64,000 nucleotides of DNA from Dermanyssus gallinae (GCA_003439945.1 QVRM01005377.1:47501-111500), one strand, 5' to 3'. Shown: positions 23,880 through 36,759, counted from the stretch's first letter. Notes: generated by a model not told the origin, from the letters alone. A program made the numbers and translations.

Positions 23880-23995
23880 GTGCTGTGTTTCGGTGAGAAA
23901 CGAGCTGGCACTTTTCTACGTCTGAAGCTGTCCACAGATATTCAGCGCGGACGAAATGCGCCAGCTGTCGTGGGAACCCTGCCGGACGAACCGAG
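23880..23995 (+). pseudogene. relic of the RLE retrotransposon ORF2 C-terminus
   Basis: The plus-strand frame reads GEKRAGTFLRLKLSTDIQRG followed by RNAPAVVGTLP. This aligns with the intact element's C-terminal stretch GDKRASDFLRQRLSLDVQRG and NAASVLGTL, with a one-residue insertion. Only about 35 codons are recognisable, and upstream similarity is lost. The frame continues to 24,104, but the rest shows no similarity. It lies opposite in strand to the main element, so it is a separate insertion. Confidence 0.6.
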
Positions 23996-24242
23996 CTGGG
24001 AATCTGAATCTCAGTCGATCTCGTCGAGGTTGAAGACGGGCGGGGCTGTGATCGCGCGTTCGTTAAGGGGCCAATTGTCTATTTACCGTAATAGTTGGCG
24101 CTAATTATAGCGACGAAGTTTGTAGCTGACGGAAACGCACATAACGTAATGATTGCTCTAGTCAGGCGATCGGGAAATCATAGTCATAGGTCGAGAGGCT
24201 CGGCATGCGAAGTTAAGGAAAAGAAACTTTTCTTTTGAGCTA

Positions 24243-24245
<3 letters not shown>

Positions 24246-24310
<65 letters not shown>
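24246..24310. repeat. (TA)n microsatellite
   Basis: A nearly pure 65-bp TA tract. Confidence 0.95.
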
Positions 24311-24316
<6 letters not shown>

Positions 24317-24487
24317 GGAAGTTGGATGGTAATCACTTTTCACATTTTGTCTTTTTCATTTTATGTCATCACTTTCTATTGAGACATCTGTGCTGCCCGT
24401 TTTTTGTCGGAATTTGGTTGATTATAATCCACTCCAGCATTCACCTTCTATAAATTGGAAACCATGAAAACCAATTTTAGAGTGGCC

Positions 24488-24556
24488 GGCCCAGGTCTTG
24501 AGCGCGTGACCTTCTGAATGCAAGGCGATGGCTTTGCCACTAAGCCACTTTGCTCG
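24488..24556 (-). mobile_element. tRNA-like SINE head, third family
   Basis: The minus strand carries an A box TGGCTTAGTGG (24547-24537) matching the consensus and a degenerate B box GCTCAAGACCTGG (24503-24491), with tRNA-like spacing. The sequence continues toward 24,420 as a non-tRNA body. It is unrelated in sequence to the four-copy SINE. Confidence 0.45.
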
Positions 24557-24959
24557 GTATATACATGTACTAACCTCGGGGTAACGTTTAGCCATTCAAC
24601 TCTGGGTTTCCATGGAACCAGCAGGCGACCTTGCATGGGAACATGCTTTGCCAAATTCGTTATGTGGTTACGATATTCAGAAGTTTGCTCTTCTCACCAC
24701 GCGTAGATCCATAGATACCGTATATATGCTTTGGCATTAACCTCTTGCTTTGTGAGGCTAGGTCTTTTTTAAGTAATATATATATATATATACTGGGAAG
24801 ATTCTGGGGATCAGGCTATTTGCCATAGTTCCAACGGAGAAACCCCGGAAATCATACCCCATCCTGCTAATCCTTCGAAGAAAGTACGCGTTTTTAAGAC
24901 ATCCAAGCAGATACAGTAACTCGAGTGAGGTCATTGTCAATCAAGTTAGACTATGTGTG

Positions 24960-25600
24960 CTAAGCCATATTGAGCGATTGTCGTGCGCGTGTCTTCGTTC
25001 TCGTCGGCCCTACGAAGGATGTTGCCCTACGTAGAACAATGGCCATGTCTGGGGCGTCGTCGTTCAAAGACCATAAACAAACTTTAGCTCTAAAGGAGGC
25101 ATTCCTGTCCCGACGTTCTGATGAGAGCAGACCAATTGCAGAGGGCTGCTTTCTCCTTGATCCTTCAAAGGGACGTTATTGGCTGTTGCTGCAATATAGC
25201 GCGCTCTCGGACAACACGAACCGCAATGCCTCAGTCAACAGAGGCCTGGATTGGTGGCTCAATGTGAACACTGTCGTAATTGTTATTCTTCCTTCAGAAG
25301 CTTTAATAACAACGTGAATAAATCTAATAAACACGTCACTAAGGACAGATTGTTTCAGTGTTATTGAACTGATATGTAAACCTGTGAGTCAAGAAAAAGT
25401 AGAACACAATTGTTTCGTTCATATGGACTAAAATACACAGTCGTCGTAGACTGCTCCACGTTTAAATCGTTGTAATCTAAATGCGTAAAATGAGTCAGCA
25501 ACCCTCACAACACGAGCGTCCCTGTTTACAAATCAGAAACATATATTCCAAAACTTTTATTTAGGTTCTTTAGTTGCACATAGGTTATTGACGCCGGCTT
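24960..25600. other. no recognised gene; one unassigned open frame
   Basis: A plus-strand frame of 115 codons at 24,970-25,317 is not low complexity (contains CFLLDPSKGRYWLLLQYSAL), but I recognise no family. No splice or promoter signal supports it as a gene. The rest is AT-rich. Confidence 0.25.
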
Positions 25601-25621
25601 GATTCGGCTACGGTAAAAAGG

Positions 25622-25770
25622 GGAGTCCCTTGCCCGTGGGCAATGTACCAATTATCGATGCAGCGTTTCCGCGTTGAATTTCAACCGATTTTGTTTGTAG
25701 CAAAAACTGCCTTGCCCTTCTATTGCCGGTTGACGCAGCGACTCTGGATCCAGCTCCGCCAGAAAGCTCC
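25622..25770 (-). pseudogene. relic of the RLE retrotransposon ORF2 C-terminus
   Basis: On the minus strand, GNRRARQFLLQTKSVEIQRG and NAASIIGTLP correspond to the last part of the ORF2 of the element at 16.5-20.6 kb. The fragment is about 45 codons, lacks RT and nuclease, and abuts a long (TA)n tract 50 bp further upstream. It differs from the other relic at many positions, so several lineages of this group once inserted here. Confidence 0.6.
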
Positions 25771-25816
25771 TTATGATTTTTCACTTGGCACATCTGTAAG
25801 ACAGCACCGACCTAAA

Positions 25817-25822
<6 letters not shown>

Positions 25823-25909
<87 letters not shown>

Positions 25910-25914
25910 ACATA

Positions 25915-25950
<36 letters not shown>
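25823..25950. repeat. long interrupted (TA)n microsatellite
   Basis: About 128 bp of TA repeats with single-base interruptions (AATATA, ACATAT). This is the longest TA block in the window. Confidence 0.95.
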
Positions 25951-25951
<1 letters not shown>

Positions 25952-25989
25952 GTAGGGACCTGAAAACGTTTTACGACATTTCTATGAAA

Positions 25990-27009
25990 TATATATATAT
26001 CATGTTTTACGTTTATTTGTTCTCTGAAAGTAGAGTCATTAGTTAGAAATCGACGTTGGTTCCACTAGTTTATTCTTTTTTCTTAATTTCTAGACACTTG
26101 TTAAGGCGGTGGATTCATGCATCAACCCTAAAACGGGGTTTTCTATGTTTTCTAGCACCAACACAATGGTTTCAAGCACGGATGCACGTGAATCGGAACA
26201 CCTTCCTCTCAATTTGTATTTTATTTTGGCAATGAGGAATAAATCTCACGGTGCCAAGTAGAGTGAGTAAGCTTTAGAGTGTTCAGCCATTTGGGCTAGC
26301 GTGTTGTTGATCGAAAAAACATCGTCCGAGAGTCGCGTAGAGCTCCTGGCGAGCGTAGTGAGAACTATTGGTATATAGACATATCTAGAAAAAAGTGTAT
26401 ACATATGATTCTTGAAAACGGAGGCTTTTTACTTAACTTGACATTGCAACTGCAGCATTTCAGTCGTTCGTAATCACATCCTCTTAATTCGACCGTCGCC
26501 ACAATTTCACTTCTGCAGAAGTAACAATGGCGATTTTATTGGAAATTCGTGGGTCTGAATATCATGCACCCCTTTTCGTCCTGTGACAAATCACGACGTA
26601 CCCACAGCATCAGTTTTTTTTGGTGTGTCCAAGGTTGTTGTTCGGTACTTTGGCATTCAAGCGCAAAGTCTTCTCTAGCGATGCCTCCTGTACCATTTAT
26701 ACGTGCTTCCAGGGGATGGGGCTTCACATTACCTATTGATCGATCGATGTTTTTCGCAACACCCCTGTGTACTTTTTACTCGCCGGAAGTTGAACATAAA
26801 ACAACAGTGGGCAGCCCACTATTCGAGTACGGCTGCTATGACAGTGCTCACCATTTTCTGACATCGTTGTCTCTGAAAGAATCGACTTAACCGTTCTACC
26901 CAAACATCAGCAAAGCATCTTCTAAACCCCAAACATTCCAAAGAAACTACCCAAACATCAGCGCTAATCTTCTAAACCCCAAAGCAATATGTAATTAACG
27001 TCCTATTGT

Positions 27010-27012
<3 letters not shown>
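25990..27012. other. no recognised gene; small tandem duplication
   Basis: At 26,896-26,982 a segment with CTACCCAAACATCAGC and CTTCTAAACCCCAAA occurs twice in tandem, with a period of about 50 bp. A 113-codon plus-strand frame at 26,549-26,890 has no recognised motif. Confidence 0.45.
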
Positions 27013-27046
<34 letters not shown>

Positions 27047-27058
27047 TTCTCCTGCATG

Positions 27059-27093
<35 letters not shown>
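27013..27093. repeat. two (TA)n tracts
   Basis: Tracts lie at 27,013-27,044 and 27,067-27,093, separated by a short unique sequence. Confidence 0.9.
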
Positions 27094-27551
27094 TCATTTC
27101 GTTGTACAAATTGACACTATTTCTTTTTTGATACCCTGTCTTCTGTTCTGTCGACTATAAAAACATGCAAATACGAGATTGCATACAGTGTCTCCCAGAA
27201 CTCGTCCAACAAATTTAGTAGTCTGGTACAACTCGACGATTTTTTTTAAATCAAACAAGAAGACAGAAATGTTTTCTTTTGGAGTGAGAGCAAAATTGCC
27301 AAAAGTGGTTGTATCAAGGCTTTTACGCCCTGACAGTCTACACAAAATCTGCAATTGTTAAATCTGTTACATTGCATTTTACGTTAACTCAGAGCAGAAC
27401 AAATGTTGTATCGGAGATAATTCTCAAGAAATAAACTTCTTTCCAACCCTTATTTTTTGGCTTTCACGCTCAGTAACCTATCTTTAGAAGACATTTCCGC
27501 TTCCTTGTTTCATTGAAAATAAAATACTTTTTTGCTAAATCTCGTTTGTTA

Positions 27552-27554
<3 letters not shown>

Positions 27555-27621
<67 letters not shown>
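27555..27621. repeat. (TA)n microsatellite
   Basis: A 67-bp TA tract. Confidence 0.95.
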
Positions 27622-27623
<2 letters not shown>

Positions 27624-27629
27624 AATAAA

Positions 27630-28406
27630 GCATAAACGGCGGCAGTGAGTATTTGATTCTCAAAAGCTCTAGCTTTTAAGATAAGGCCGAATGTGTGTAC
27701 TTGCTTTAAGAAGGATACACTAGGCCTTGCTACTGCTGTGTTCTTACCCTTTTACCATTTGTCGGGTATTTATTTCGCTAATCTCAATGGAGCGCAAACC
27801 GTCGACCTTTGGCGAGCAAAGACACTGCTAGCGTCTAGCTCGGACGGCAATCAGCGACTAACCCCCCAACTGAGTCTACAATTGCAACGTACAACTGATT
27901 CTTTTGTGTCTTGCGAATCTTGGGAGTTACTGCTTGCTCTCTGTGCTCCAAATCGAACTTCTGTATATATATATGGCAATATGTGGGGGTCTGTCTCAAG
28001 GCTCGTATATCTTTTCGTCTTCGCTCTCCAGTGAACCGCGATCGGAGTATTATAGCATTGTCGGAGCGCGATCGTAGAGCTCAACGACTTGTTGAGGAGC
28101 TGTGCGGGTGTGTGGCCATCTCGACCCCCTCAGAGGATAGGTCCGTGAAGATTCGCCGGCGACAAGACTTGGAAACGATCAGCAGCGTCATGCGGCCTTT
28201 CGGCGCCTGCTCCGGGGTTCGCCGCAGCGTATAGGTGGGGAGGGCAACTCCCTCTACCCACCGCCGGACCGATATTTCTTCTATCTCTCTCTCCCCCTCG
28301 CTTGCTCTCTTTCTTGAGTCCTGCCCTGCCTGATCAACAAAGGTCGTCCAACTCAAGTTGGAGTTCGTTTAATCACCCGTGTTTCTAACTAGACTCACGT
28401 TTCAGT

Positions 28407-28471
<65 letters not shown>

Positions 28472-29519
28472 CATACATACATATATATTGGAGCTCATCG
28501 GTATAGTTGTGCTAAACATTAAATTCCAGATCCGTACGCTTTAGAGACGTAATGTAATATTGTTCAAATATAATAATGAACTTGTGACAAGTGATAGGAC
28601 AATAATCTATGTTACGCGAAGGCAATACTCTGATTGTAAAATCGTTTTAGCTTAAAGACCAACAAAACTATTCTGTGTAACTGTACATCCACAGCGTAAG
28701 TTTTGTATATATATATATATATATATATTCCCGACATAATCGAAAGTCAAATCAAATAAAAAATTACAAGAGAAGAAAATAGAACAGGAGAATAGATCCG
28801 GCCTGTTGTCGGCTCTTTATGGGTGACAGGGGTGAGAATCTATCTACTGCCGGACGTTGTGAATTTGTGACACTGTATATGTACAGAATAAATGTAATTA
28901 CATATACAAGGTGTTTCTAAATTTTGTCACCGCTTTCCCTCCACATCCAGTTTCTCATTTAAATGAAAGGAAGTGGGCGAAATTGTCTCGTTTAGGACTG
29001 AGTGTGAAATTTCTAACATCTGTTCTACTGATGTTGATGGTCAAACACCACTTCACGAAAGACGCCATTGCGGGTGAACGAATTGTTCAGTAGAGAAACC
29101 AGACATAGACATTTTGGGAAAAATCTAACAACCGTAACAACGTAAAATGTAGCAATTGAGTGTATTTAATTTAGGAACACACACAACATATATTTATTTT
29201 TATGTGAGGTTTCTCGAATACATATTGCACATATGTTTAGTGTGGGGCTCACAAACCCACTAGAATCGGGTGCCTTCCCGCACCCTCAGGCTCGGAGATG
29301 CGCGGCAGCTCTTCTACGCCATAACGGAGAGGGCACCTTTTGCTTTTCTAGCGTTCTGTGCTCCTTGCCTGCACCACTTTTGTCGGGGATGGCTCGAGAT
29401 TGCCTTAAGGGCCTAGCTGCTCTCTTCTTCTCCAAGCATCGGCTCCTTGTCTCGACCCGCCCCTTCTAGAAGCGCTCCTATGCTCCCCTCGCACGCCGTT
29501 CGCTTTCTATGCCTGTCTT
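27630..29519. other. no recognised gene
   Basis: Two GC-richer islands (28,030-28,360 and 29,230-29,510) stand out from AT-rich surroundings and may be worn transposon sequence. Neither shows a readable domain. The second adjoins the 3' tail of the R1-like element. Confidence 0.4.
28411..28482. repeat. (TA)n followed by (ATAC)n
   Basis: A TA tract of about 55 bp grades into four ATAC units. Confidence 0.9.
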
Positions 29520-30392
29520 GAGCTGCATTATAACATAACATAACATCACTTTTATTTCACATAAAAGGATTGGTATCTATATGTATATACATACTTCTGT
29601 AAGACAATCGTAATTAATCACCAAATAGGCGAGCACTATTTGGATTATCATGGGCCCATTTGGCCATACGCCAAGCAAACAGTCCGTTCACGAATTTACC
29701 GCGGGTCACGGCTTTTGAGGTGATTGATCGTTGACTCCTTAGGTTATTGGAGCGTACATCAAAAAAGTGTCCTAACAAGTCACATTTTCGTAATTGATGT
29801 AGAACAGATAAGTTGCACTGCATGAAAAGTGTGTCGATACTTGGAACAACGTCATGATTATGGCGTTCAGGAGACCTCGACTCTCGGACCATCTCTCTAC
29901 CGATGGTAGTATGTGGTCGACTACTTCCTGGGATGAAAGATCTTTGACCGTTGCCGGTGCCGTGCCGCGGACTCGCGTGAACGCTGCGCAGCGCATCGCC
30001 GTATGTTCCACTTCATCAGGCCCTCCGGAGGTGCATACGACGCTCGTAAGGAAGTTCGTCTAAAGCCTAGCCAAATAGGTCTGACTCTGTCCTTGGCCGG
30101 CCAGGACCCGCGTGTTTTAGTAGTACAGTTTGCCGTGGCGATGGTCATACCAGGCCTTTAGATTAAGTATTAAACGACCACGAGACTTGTTTAGTGGCCT
30201 GGGGGAGCCCTTAAGAGTCGCTCCAACCCGTACTGACACGAGAAAAGTGTGACCTTTTGAGCTGCGGTCAGGTCTGATGACCCGCACCTTCTCGCCTCGT
30301 TCTCGAGTCAAAAAGTTACAAGGTATGGTCGTACGAGGACAAGGAGGACCGTCATGAAAGCAGCCCAAAAGGCCCGAGTTGCCCGTTCTCAA
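29520..30392 (-). mobile_element. decayed R1/I-like non-LTR retrotransposon, ORF2 C-terminus and 3' UTR
   Basis: From 30392 to 29772 one minus-strand frame, interrupted by TAA and TAG, reads GKLYY, NTRVLAGQGQSQTYLARL and CTSGGPDEVEHTAMRC. It then reads AAFTRVRG and ILPSVERWSESRGLLNAII. This matches the C-terminal 'CxxxG..EVEHxxxxC' zinc region and the W-rich tail typical of R1-like and related ORF2 proteins. The part from 29,770 to 29,540 is the 3' UTR, ending in a TTATG-type tandem tail (ATAACATAACATAAC on the plus strand). No RT domain is readable upstream. A second copy of the UTR is at 57.4-57.7 kb, which supports an interspersed family. Confidence 0.65.
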
Positions 30393-31411
30393 ATTCCCAG
30401 CTTCCAGGGAGCCCCTTTAATACCACAATAATGTTATCCTCGCTAAGTCTCTCTACAATCACCCGTAAGGCCCGATGTCCAGCACTGCCTCAAAAGCTTC
30501 ATGCGGTCAATGGCGCCTCATTGCCACCGGCGAGAATGCCTCGTCTGTCATTGTCAGACTTTTGTGCGCTATCTGGGGTCGGTCGCAAATGTAAAAATTC
30601 TCTGCATTGACTCGCACCGAGTTAGCCTCGTTCATCAATTTCTGAAAGTGTCTCGCTTTGCCGATCGCTACATGACACTATCATGAATAGAAATCTCCTG
30701 TAATTGTGTCCATTAATAGTAAAACAATCATATAGACACAAAGTCACTACACCAAGAAATACGTCATTTATGAGAAATGTAGACCTTATATTATCCGACA
30801 TGTGTTTATATACATACTTTCAGAAAAAATAATCACCCACTACATTTGAATTTAATAGTAGTGACATGTATTCCCGAAACCTGCTATGAAAAAAAACCAG
30901 CAGCGCCATACTAACAACTACTACACCTTTTTCAAGTCAAATGTATTTTCTTAAAACATGAACATGTTGCGCTAGAACTAGCACATTTTATTGTCTAAAA
31001 TATTAAAGTATAATGCTGAAAAAGTCATATCAGAATGAGTACAAGTTTCGCTTTAAGTTGGTCGATTTGTTTATTTTAAATATATTTAGGTCGATAGTGT
31101 ACCCTAAGTACGACCACTATGCAACTTGTCATTGAATGTGTTGCTAGAGCTGGAGTTCTGGTACTAATTAATGGCTTCAGCTCATTCCAAATGCAAATTC
31201 CGGAACGAAACATGCTAGCCACGTTGTGAGGTTAGTCTATCTTTTGCAAAGCGTTCTCGAACAAGTGGAGCGGTGTGTGGTCATGGGTAAAGAAGTCATG
31301 AATCAAAATGAATGAATGACAAACAGCTTCTGCATAAAACACAGCACGAGGTGTTAAAGTCTCGTCAACGCACCGTTAAGCAGTTCCTTCTTCCTGCTGA
31401 GGAAGATTACG

Positions 31412-31450
<39 letters not shown>

Positions 31451-31597
31451 GGGACCGTCTCCTCCGGGCAGCAAATTTATTTAAATTCAGTAATTCTTCT
31501 TAATTGAGCTTGAAATTTCCATAATTACAGAAATTCAAACAATTGCAACCATTCAAAGCATTTTACAGGAAATGCTATCGCCTGTGTCTGCCATATA

Positions 31598-31662
<65 letters not shown>

Positions 31663-32715
31663 CCCTAAGTGAAGGAGGATTGATGCGGAGATCACTGGCA
31701 TGTTTGTTTATGTACGTGCATGTTTTGTGCAATGATTAGTCCATCAGTAGTTAGGCCACTGAGACAGCAGCGTGGCTGCATGCCGTAGTAGACTTAGTAG
31801 TGGTAGAGGCAGTAGAAATTGCCTAATCATATTGTCTAACAATGGTATCATTCTAAGAGAAAATAATGCTACATTATTTAGGTGCTCCGTTGTTAATGAA
31901 CCAAGGGTTCACATGAACAACCTGATGAGCCTCATTGTGCCTAGAATCTAGGATATTTCAGTCCTGTATTGACTACCTTTAAAATTTATATGTCGCATGT
32001 TGCATTAATCAGAATTCTTGTTGCTTTGCCGGCAAAGAAATGTAATATTTTTAGATTTGTTTAAGCTTATAATAAGCACGCGACGTTGTATGATTGGCGG
32101 GAGAGTTCAAATGTTCAATCCGCTCATAGCGTGCTTCATGACTGTAGGTTTTCAAAATGCCCTTTCATGCATAATAAACAGTATAAGACAACAACAACAC
32201 ATGGATACGCGCTTTATCATCACTGTATAACATCGACAAATTGTGGATTTTGATCAAATAGTGTTTGGCCACTTGAAAATTAGACACTAGCAACAATTTT
32301 GAGCAGCACCTAACGTTAACGAGTCTTAGACAACCTTGACGTGCCGAGGAGAAGTTAAAACAAGCAAAGGTTGCCACGTGGTTCAGTTTGCTGGTTACTA
32401 TGGAAGCTTATGTTAACTTATTGTAGTTAATTTCTGTTCTTGGCTTCTGTTCTTTTAAGAGTGCCTGTAACTCCCTGATTTATTATCTCCACTCTGTCAT
32501 GTCGGCATATTTATACATATATTTATACAAAGAATATGGATGGAACCATATATATATATATATTAGCGTTGATATACAACCTTCGACATACAACGAACAA
32601 AACGCTTCCTCCGTTCGGGGCAAACTTCTGAAGTGATCTCGGCCTGACCTAAGCGGGCACGTGATAGTCACAATACACGACCGCTAGGCACATTAGCTTA
32701 GCTAATCCTTCCTAA

Positions 32716-32765
<50 letters not shown>

Positions 32766-33199
32766 TTTCAGTAAGTGTGTCAGGCTGCGTTAGGATGTAG
32801 TGTCATTCCTGATGTGAAATATTGCCCGATCAAACCTATTGAAAATGGCTTCAACAGATGCATTTCTCTTTTTCTCCTATATACATACATACATACATAC
32901 ATATACACACATATATACATACACACACACGCATATATACATAGATATATGTGCATGTGTCTCCTTCGCCGTCTGTGGTGTCTTGGTCACTGTCAAACGA
33001 GCAGCGGGATGCCCCGGTGCACCGTTTCAAAAAGAAAAGCGAAAGCCAGAACTAACGTAAGAGAAGCGACAACGACACGCAACGACCAGCCGCTGGCTGA
33101 ACCGGAGAACGCTATAACGTTTTTTTAGTCAGTAAGTCTTACCAAACAGAACACTCAGCCACGCATATATACACAGACACACACACATAGATACATACT

Positions 33200-33204
<5 letters not shown>
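30393..33204. other. AT-rich non-coding; (TA)n tracts
   Basis: TA tracts lie at 31,425-31,450, 31,602-31,660 and 32,719-32,761, with (CATA)n at 32,880-32,905. Short open frames have no motifs. The first few hundred bases may be the unreadable continuation of the R1-like element. Confidence 0.5.
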
Positions 33205-33295
<91 letters not shown>

Positions 33296-33302
33296 TATAT
33301 AC
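33205..33302. repeat. (TA)n microsatellite
   Basis: About 97 bp of TA with two TGTA interruptions. It marks the boundary between AT-rich and CpG-rich halves of the window. Confidence 0.95.
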
Positions 33303-33925
33303 ATTGAGAGAGAAATAGGAAGATATTGTTGAAGGCGAAAAACCTCTCTCGGCCAATCGCGACCAAGTAGCCGAAAAGTGAGCGTGCCTTAATAATAATA
33401 ATAATAATAATCGAAGCGCGTACGAGGCAGGCTAGCGCTGAACGTACAATATATACGTACAATCGACAACTCTCGATGACGCCGGCTGCCGGGACTCGGA
33501 CAGTAGTGAGTGGAACGAACGCCGCCGAGCAAGCAAAGACGAGGAGCTCGCTCCGGTCTTCGCTTCGCGACGTGAAGACGCAGCGAAAGCGAAGAAACAC
33601 GAAGACGACAACGACGACGACCCCCGAGACGACGAGCCAAGTGCGGCAAGTGATAATTTTTCGGGGGCCCTGCGATTTGCCCCATCGCCAGCCGCCACTC
33701 TCACCGGTGACGGCCGCAGTCGTCGCGGCGTTCGTAGTGGTCCGTACGGTTGGCCATCTATCTATTTATCCATCCTCGCGCAGCTTTGGCAGCAGCAGCA
33801 GCAGCACCAGCACCAGCAACAACAGCAGCAGCAGCTTCAGCAACAGAAGACTCGAGAAAAATCAGCCATCAGTAGTGGTTCGTCTCGGCCAACAAGCTAA
33901 CAGTTTCTGTCGTATACGCGCTCAA

Positions 33926-33956
<31 letters not shown>

Positions 33957-33968
33957 CTTTCACACACT

Positions 33969-33995
33969 CACGTGTAGATAGAGAATCTACACGTG
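33969..33995. repeat. 11-bp inverted repeat
   Basis: CACGTGTAGAT (33969-33979) and its complement (33985-33995) flank AGAGA. A CACGTG E-box lies at the stem base on the left arm only as part of the repeat. Confidence 0.7.
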
Positions 33996-34629
33996 CAAAT
34001 ATACGTATAGGCAAACAGCGGGACGACGACTCGCACCTACTATACACTAGCACCCATCGACGTCGAGTAAGAGAGAGAGAGAGAGAGAGGGGGGAGGGGG
34101 GGAGGGGCGGATGGGAGACAGAGCGCGGGCGACAAAGAGCGCGCGGACACGGAGGAGGAGGGGGACATGAGAGAGAGAGAGATACTCTGTTAGGTAGTTG
34201 CTAGTCGTAGTAGTAGGTACGTAGGTGGTTAGTTAGTTAGTTAGTAATCTAGCCAGGTCGATGCAGCAGAAATGGGTGAATGTGAAAGTGCCACAGAAAA
34301 TCACGAGAGAAGGTGAGGGGAAACAGAAAGAGAGAGAATCAATCGAGAGTGATAGCGAGAATGAAAGAAAGAGAGAGAGAGAGAATCAAGGCACCTCAGA
34401 GCAAGCCTCAGGTGCGCTCAGACGGGTTGAGCAACGAAATTGGAACGGACGTCTCTGGGCAGGCAAGCAAGCAAACAAGCGGACGAGCCGACAGTCGATT
34501 CTGCTTCACACCGGCGATTAGATCGATGGCCCGGTACACAGACAGACGTACAGACAGACACATATATCGATCGATAGAGATAGGTAGGTTTAGTCGATAC
34601 GTAGACGACGATACGATTACACGAGGAGA

Positions 34630-34795
34630 CACTGAAATCGGAGAGAGAGAGAGGGATACATGGAGAGGGAGAGAGAGAGACATAGAGAGAGGGGGGAAGC
34701 CAAGGGAGAGAGGGGAGAGCCAAGGAAAATAGGGGGGAAGCCAAGGGAGAAAGATGGGGAAGCCAAGGAAGAAGGATGGGGAAGCTGGGTAAAGA
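34630..34795. repeat. purine-rich minisatellite
   Basis: GA repeats are followed by degenerate repeats of GGGGAAGCCAAGGGAGA with a period of about 22-26 bp. Almost every base on the plus strand is a purine. Confidence 0.8.
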
Positions 34796-35334
34796 TAGAG
34801 AGAGACGACGACGACGACGACGAAAACTATGGGGGCAACAAGAGTAGCAGCCGCCAGCAGGGGCGGCGCCGGCGGCAATGACGCAGCCACCGTTAGATGA
34901 GGCAGACCAAGTTGGTTGTTGTTACCTTACGCTGCTGGTGATCTTGCCCCTGGTGGTGGTGGCGGCCCACGTGGCCGTGGCCACTGGTTTTGCTGCTGGT
35001 ACTGAAGCTGTTGTTGTTGCTGCTGCTGCTGCTGCTGCCAATTGTGGCACCCCGAGCACTGAGAGTCCCAACGATCCGCGATCGATGACCAAACCAGCGA
35101 ACCGACAGACAGAGAGAGAGATACGAGAAGCTATTGCTGCTGCTGCTGTTTCTGCTTCTGCTGCCGCTAACGCTCTAACCAGACGATAAATGAACGTTTG
35201 TGCATCGTCGGTCGTCCAACGATGTCGGCGAACGCACAGCGTCATCTTCATCGTCACCACCATTATCATCAGCATCATCATCATCATCATTGTTATCGTC
35301 GTCGTTTTCGCTTTGCTGCTGTATCACCATATCC

Positions 35335-35742
35335 GCCGCACTTCTAAGTGAAAGTAACAGCAATAAGAACAACAACAACAGCAGCAACAACAACAACAGC
35401 AACTACAACAACAACAGCAACAACAACAACAACAAAAATAATAAAAAAAAAACAGCAACAACCATCGGTTCATCGATAGATCTACGCTTTTCTTGATGTT
35501 CGCTATGTCGTGCGCACGCCTCATCGTTCGTCTGTCTGTCACTAACTTTCTTTGTCTTTTGCTGTCCTTACGCTGGCACGCACAGACATACAGACAGACC
35601 CACGCACGCACGCACAAGTGCCAAGCGGTAGACGGTGCCTGTGACTACGGCTGTCTACGGATTGGCTGTAGCCAAACGTGTGGCGTGACGTACAACAATA
35701 ATGCCACTTGGCAGGCTCGGTAGCACTAGCTATCGTTGTTGT

Positions 35743-35788
<46 letters not shown>

Positions 35789-36140
35789 GCTGTTGTTGCT
35801 GGTGTTGTTGTTGTTGTTGTTGTTGTTGTCGCTGTTGTTGTTGCTGCTGATGTTGTTGTTGCTGCTGATGTTGTTGTTGCTGGTGTTGTTATTGTTGTTG
35901 CTGTAGGTGTTGTTGCTGGTGTAGTTGTTGGTTGTTTTTGTTGTGGCTGGTGTTGTTGATGGTGATGATGTTGTTGTTGCTGGAGTTATTGTTGTTGGTT
36001 GTTTTTGTTGTGGCTGGTGTTGTTGTTGTTGCTAATGTTGTTGTTGCTGGTGCTGTTGTTGGTTATAGTTGTTGTTGCTGGTGTTGTTGTTGTTGGTATT
36101 GTTTGTGTTGTTGCTGTTGTTGTTGCTGCTACCGACTCGG
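35335..36140. repeat. CAA array followed by a 400-bp GTT/GCT array
   Basis: CAA/CAG repeats lie at 35,360-35,460. From 35,735 to 36,135 the sequence is almost only GTT, GCT, GGT and GAT triplets. Translated, it gives poly-Val or poly-Leu frames that mimic membrane segments but are repeat artefacts. Confidence 0.9.
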
Positions 36141-36529
36141 TCGTGGTCGTCCTCGTCTCTTTGTCGCAGTCATCCTCGCTATTCTCGCAGCCACCCGATT
36201 GCCAAACCCCGTAGAGCAGCCAACGTCAAGCATTATCATCATGACTACTAACTACACTTACTACAACTACGACTACGACCATTACTACATCTGGTGTTGC
36301 GGCGGCGGCGACGGCGAGGGCGACTGCTGTTCTACAGTGAGCTGGCTGGCTGGCCGCACCGTTCACGTCTGGGCCGAAGACTAACGGCGACGACAAAGAC
36401 AACGATCACGGATAACGGTTAAATCTCCGCTGGTGTTGTTGTAGCTGCTGCTGCTGCTGCTGTATGCCGCTACGAGCGTCTTCTCTTCAGATTTCTCAGC
36501 GCGTTTCGGCGTGCGGCGACAACAATAAC

Positions 36530-36759
36530 GTCAACGACGACGACGACAACAACGACGACGACGATGATGATGATGACGACAATGGCTATAACAACAAAGA
36601 CAGCAGCAGTAACCGCAGCAACAACAACAACAACAGCACTAACAACAATGAAAACAACAGCAACAAAGACAACACTGACGCCGATGACGTCCACGACTCA
36701 AAAAGCCCCACCGGACACGTTGCTACCAGCAAAATTGCCCTGTCTACCTGCACCATTGC

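Larger units (their letters stand above)
33400..35200. promoter_or_regulatory. CpG-rich, GA-rich region, possible promoter domain
   Basis: Composition changes abruptly after the (TA)n tract ending at 33,302. The region is CpG-rich with CAG runs (33,790-33,850), then long purine tracts: (GA)n at 34,068-34,090 and about 34,320-34,385, and a G/A minisatellite at 34,640-34,790. A 242-codon open frame at 33,476-34,204 is Arg/Ser/Glu-rich simple sequence and not convincing as protein. GA tracts bind GAGA-type factors in arthropods, so a promoter or enhancer role is possible but not shown. Confidence 0.2.

Noticed and set aside
24970..25317. 115-codon open frame of normal complexity
   Set aside because: No recognised family, no promoter or splice signals, and length is within chance expectation for this region; listed only as unassigned.
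33476..34204. 242-codon plus-strand open frame
   Set aside because: Arg/Ser/Gln-rich with a (TA)n-coded YIYI stretch and GA-coded RERERE; no domain and no splice context.
35708..36384. Poly-Val/Leu frames resembling multi-pass membrane proteins
   Set aside because: The hydrophobic runs are direct products of the (GTT)n array.
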